DNA of 7,608 nucleotides from contig MGSR01000066.1 in NCBI GenBank assembly GCA_001798565.1, positions 3,180-10,787 of the forward strand, read 5' to 3'. The DNA is from Deltaproteobacteria bacterium RIFCSPLOWO2_12_FULL_60_16 (lineage in GTDB: Bacteria > Desulfobacterota > Binatia > UBA9968). The translations under genes and the position numbers were made by a program. Below the pieces are notes generated by a model. That model was not told the DNA's origin, ran no database searches, and worked only from the letters and a program-made list of their open reading frames with translations. Position 1 is the stretch's first letter, and each line of letters begins with the position of its first letter. Positions 6,165-7,608 of the stretch are shown piece after piece.

Positions 6165-6842
6165 TTAGTTTTGGTTTTGGCGGTGTGCCTTGCGGTAGCC
6201 GTAGTAGGCGGAGAAGACTCTGTTGGCGTAGTCCAGGGGTACTACCTCATCGTCCTCCAAGCGGTTTTTTACATCGGTTGGCCCCCTGTTATAGGCGGTC
6301 AAGGCGAGTGCCAGGTTTCTAAAGCTCTTCTTAAGCAGGTGCAAGTAGGTGACCCCCAGTTTTATGTTCAGGATGGGATCGTGTAAGTCCAACTGCTCAG
6401 GACGAGATTCGGCGAAGTAAGGTTCCAGGGCTTCACTATCCTTGCCGATGAGCTCTTTTGCCAGGGTATGGGCCACGATGGGCCGGATTTGCATGAGCCC
6501 TCTTGCCCCCATAGCGGATACCGCCCCATGCTCGAAGCTGCTTTCGACGTTGATGACCGCCAGGACCAGCATGGGGTCCAGTGACCGGCTTCGACTCTCC
6601 TGGAGGATGGTATCGGAAATCTGCCATATCCGGCTGTCGTCCAGGTCTGTGCCTTCCGACTTAAGTACTGAATAAATCTTAAATAATTCAGAGGCCTCTT
6701 TAAGTTCCTGCAGGCTCGCCCGCTCCAGCCAATGGCTCTCTTCGCCGTTAAAAGGGTGGGTGGGGATTAAGAGCAAAAAAACGATCGCCAGAACGGCTGC
6801 TATATCCGCTGGCAGTCTAGATATAACTCTTTGAAAATACAT
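6165..6842 (-). CDS. Membrane-anchored lytic transglycosylase (SLT domain)
   Basis: This 225-residue protein would cleave the MurNAc-GlcNAc bond of peptidoglycan with formation of a 1,6-anhydro product. Residues 13-30 form a hydrophobic segment, either an uncleaved anchor or a signal peptide, which puts the rest in the periplasm. The lysozyme-like domain covers about 74-215. The catalytic Glu is E100 in 'INVESSFEHGAVSAMGARG', and GLMQI (115-119) and AYNRGP (183-188) are the expected motifs II and III. A linker at 31-70 is helical and charged. The size and layout resemble small family 1 SLT proteins often found near transport or secretion genes, but the adjacent tct genes are probably only neighbours, because this gene has its own promoter. 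No good Shine-Dalgarno precedes ATG 6842; the upstream bases are A-rich. Confidence 0.92.
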   Translation of the reverse strand: MYFQRVISRLPADIAAVLAIVFLLLIPTHPFNGEESHWLERASLQELKEASELFKIYSVLKSEGTDLDDSRIWQISDTILQESRSRSLDPMLVLAVINVESSFEHGAVSAMGARGLMQIRPIVAHTLAKELIGKDSEALEPYFAESRPEQLDLHDPILNIKLGVTYLHLLKKSFRNLALALTAYNRGPTDVKNRLEDDEVVPLDYANRVFSAYYGYRKAHRQNQN

Positions 6843-6931
6843 ATATTTTTCTATGTTACCCGCAATCTTCTAGAAACTCTAAGAATACTACGTTTGGTAT
6901 CGAGAGGTCCCGTCGGTGGAGGTGTTCAGAC

Positions 6932-6960
6932 TATATAGCCCGCAGCTATTCGGTTGTCAA
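6932..6960 (-). promoter_or_regulatory. Sigma70-like promoter for the lytic transglycosylase gene
   Basis: On the minus strand a perfect TTGACA (complement of 6955-6960) is followed after exactly 17 bases by TATATA (complement of 6932-6937). This is the best promoter match in the window. Transcription would begin near 6925, giving a leader of about 80 bases before ATG 6842. The leader contains the 8-base palindrome TTCTAGAA and an A-rich stretch before the start. The promoter lies between the tctB-like gene and the transglycosylase gene, so the latter can be expressed independently. Confidence 0.68.
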
Positions 6961-6961
6961 T

Positions 6962-6991
6962 AGCCATATACATACGCTGTAATACATAGCC
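6962..6991 (-). repeat. Wobble-rich hairpin downstream of the tctB-like gene
   Basis: In minus-strand RNA the arms 6991-6979 and 6975-6962 can form about ten pairs, four of them G-U, with a short loop. It sits some 40 bases past the tctB-like stop and directly upstream of the -35 box of the next promoter. It could help end the transporter transcript, but no U run follows, so it may be chance pairing in AT-rich sequence. Confidence 0.25.
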
Positions 6992-7030
6992 GATAAGGAC
7001 CGGTATGGCGGTATTATATGGTGGATTGGG

Positions 7031-7513
7031 CTAGCCCCAGAGAGAAAATATCCACCCTTGCGAAAAGGGCAGGTGCAGGAGGCGGTTAAAGAGCCCCTCC
7101 ATTGTGAGCCAGGAAAGGAGGGTCAGCAGGAGGGTCAGGAGCCAGGCCTCTCCACCGGCAAGCTTGAGGTAGAGGAAGACAAACAGGGGGACGGCCAAGG
7201 GAAAGCCGACCAGGAGGATCAGAAGGAAAAAGCCGAAGGTCCAGGAAAAGATCGCTATGGTCCTCCTCCGGGCCACGCCGGGTTCGATGTCCGTTGTCAG
7301 CTCAAAATCGACCGCGTGGCCTTCCCGCTCCAGTTCCGCGCCGGCGGCGCAGAGCAACAGCTCCAGCAGGGACAGGGTCATCAGGGGAACCCCGACGACC
7401 CTGGGGAATAGAGCGGTTCTAAAGGGCCAGTAAAGGGAGGCGTAAAGGGCGTAGCCGGCGATTAAGGCCCCGGCCAGGGCGAGGAGAAAACGGGAGTTCA
7501 AAAGTCTCTTCAT
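7031..7513 (-). CDS. tctB: TctB-like small membrane subunit of a tripartite tricarboxylate transporter
   Basis: This 160-residue membrane protein has four predicted helices at about 8-27, 38-58, 88-118 (likely two short passes or one long bent one) and 122-140. A polar loop at 59-85 separates the second and third. The 'ALFPRVVGVPLMTLSLLEL' segment (34-52) is the typical TctB/DUF1468 signature, and the end 'LHLPFSQGWIF' matches the family's C-terminal turn. TctB is the small subunit that pairs with TctA in the inner membrane; a periplasmic TctC delivers citrate or another carboxylate. ATG 7513 overlaps the upstream stop in an ATGA, which indicates translational coupling. No TctC gene is visible. 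The substrate is unknown. Confidence 0.85.
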   Translation of the reverse strand: MKRLLNSRFLLALAGALIAGYALYASLYWPFRTALFPRVVGVPLMTLSLLELLLCAAGAELEREGHAVDFELTTDIEPGVARRRTIAIFSWTFGFFLLILLVGFPLAVPLFVFLYLKLAGGEAWLLTLLLTLLSWLTMEGLFNRLLHLPFSQGWIFSLWG

Positions 7514-7608
7514 GCCGATTCGTCCTCAGGCGTTTGGCCGCCTCTTCGGAAGCGCAGGAAGGGATAGACAATAACGACCAAAGTGAGAGCGAGCAGAATC
7601 AAGACCAC
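7510..7608 (-). CDS. C-terminal tail of a membrane protein, probably TctA
   Basis: The minus strand is open from the right edge to TGA at 7512-7510, giving 32 residues. These are a hydrophobic helix (VVLILLALTLVVIVYPFL) followed by a basic and polar tail, RFRRGGQTPEDESA. A last transmembrane helix ending in a positively charged cytoplasmic tail is what TctA permeases have, and tctA and tctB are normally adjacent. The stop overlaps the tctB-like start by four bases. The fragment is too short to prove the family; the call leans on its neighbour. Confidence 0.55.
   Translation of the reverse strand: MVLILLALTLVVIVYPFLRFRRGGQTPEDESA

Larger units (their letters stand above)
6843..7030. other. 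AT-rich intergenic spacer
   Basis: This 188-base spacer is visibly richer in A and T than the genes around it. It holds the promoter and hairpin listed separately. The word ATAGCC recurs (6936-6940 partly, 6960-6965, 6986-6991), and GGTAT words occur at about 7002-7016, with no regular spacing. I see no open frame with a ribosome binding site and no tRNA-like fold here. Confidence 0.6.

Noticed and set aside
6954..6983. Plus-strand promoter-like pair TTGTCA and TGTAAT with an 18-base spacer
   Set aside because: No plus-strand gene or obvious RNA follows. It overlaps the better minus-strand promoter and probably reflects AT-rich composition.
7028..7037. Perfect palindrome GGGCTAGCCC at the tctB-like stop codon
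   Set aside because: The stem is short with essentially no loop and no following T run on either strand, so it is not a convincing terminator.
7058..7411. Plus-strand open frame rich in Gln, Glu, Lys and Gly
   Set aside because: This is the expected complement of a Leu-rich membrane protein (TctB-like). The polar repeats are a by-product of the opposite strand.

Overview
The window is GC-rich, densely coded bacterial DNA. The gene set is a TAXI-type solute-binding protein, an M24-fold hydrolase, an ornithine cyclodeaminase-like enzyme, a dienelactone hydrolase and a tripartite tricarboxylate (Tct) transporter. That mix suggests a free-living, probably soil or subsurface, proteobacterium-like lineage such as the former Deltaproteobacteria, Binatota, NC10 or Rokubacteria. 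This placement is inferred from gene content only; no phylogenetic marker is present. I found no rRNA, tRNA, CRISPR array, transposase or prophage gene.

Region 1 (1-3220, + strand) is a run of four genes: the tail of an ornithine cyclodeaminase/mu-crystallin family protein, an M24-fold protein whose metal ligands look lost, a TAXI-family solute-binding protein without a signal peptide, and a dienelactone hydrolase-family protein with an intact Cys-Asp-His triad. Gaps are 24, 56 and 76 bases, and the last three genes have clear ribosome binding sites. It reads as a small-molecule uptake or catabolism cluster of unknown substrate. It ends in an imperfect inverted repeat (about 3237-3317) followed by a T run, between convergent genes.

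Region 2 (3316-5322, - strand) is a compact run of four genes, in transcription order: a stand-alone JAMM/MPN+ metalloprotease, an alpha/beta hydrolase of the serine hydrolase-like type, a small DUF3553-like protein, and a small exported protein of unknown function. Gaps are 5, 16 and 6 bases, so co-transcription is likely.

Region 3 (5323-6146) is an 89-base divergent spacer with a candidate promoter, followed by a PlsC-type 1-acylglycerol-3-phosphate acyltransferase that may start on a leaderless GTG.

Region 4 (6165-7608, - strand) holds a membrane-anchored lytic transglycosylase with its own strong sigma70-like promoter (perfect TTGACA, 17-base spacer) in an AT-rich spacer. Upstream of that is a TctB-like membrane subunit, whose start overlaps by four bases the C-terminal tail of a membrane protein that is probably TctA.

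No wholly new system stands out. The most unusual items are the M24 protein with degenerate metal ligands beside the signal-less TAXI protein, the signal-less TAXI protein itself, the inverted repeat at 3237-3317, and the uncharacterised DUF3553/exported-protein pair.
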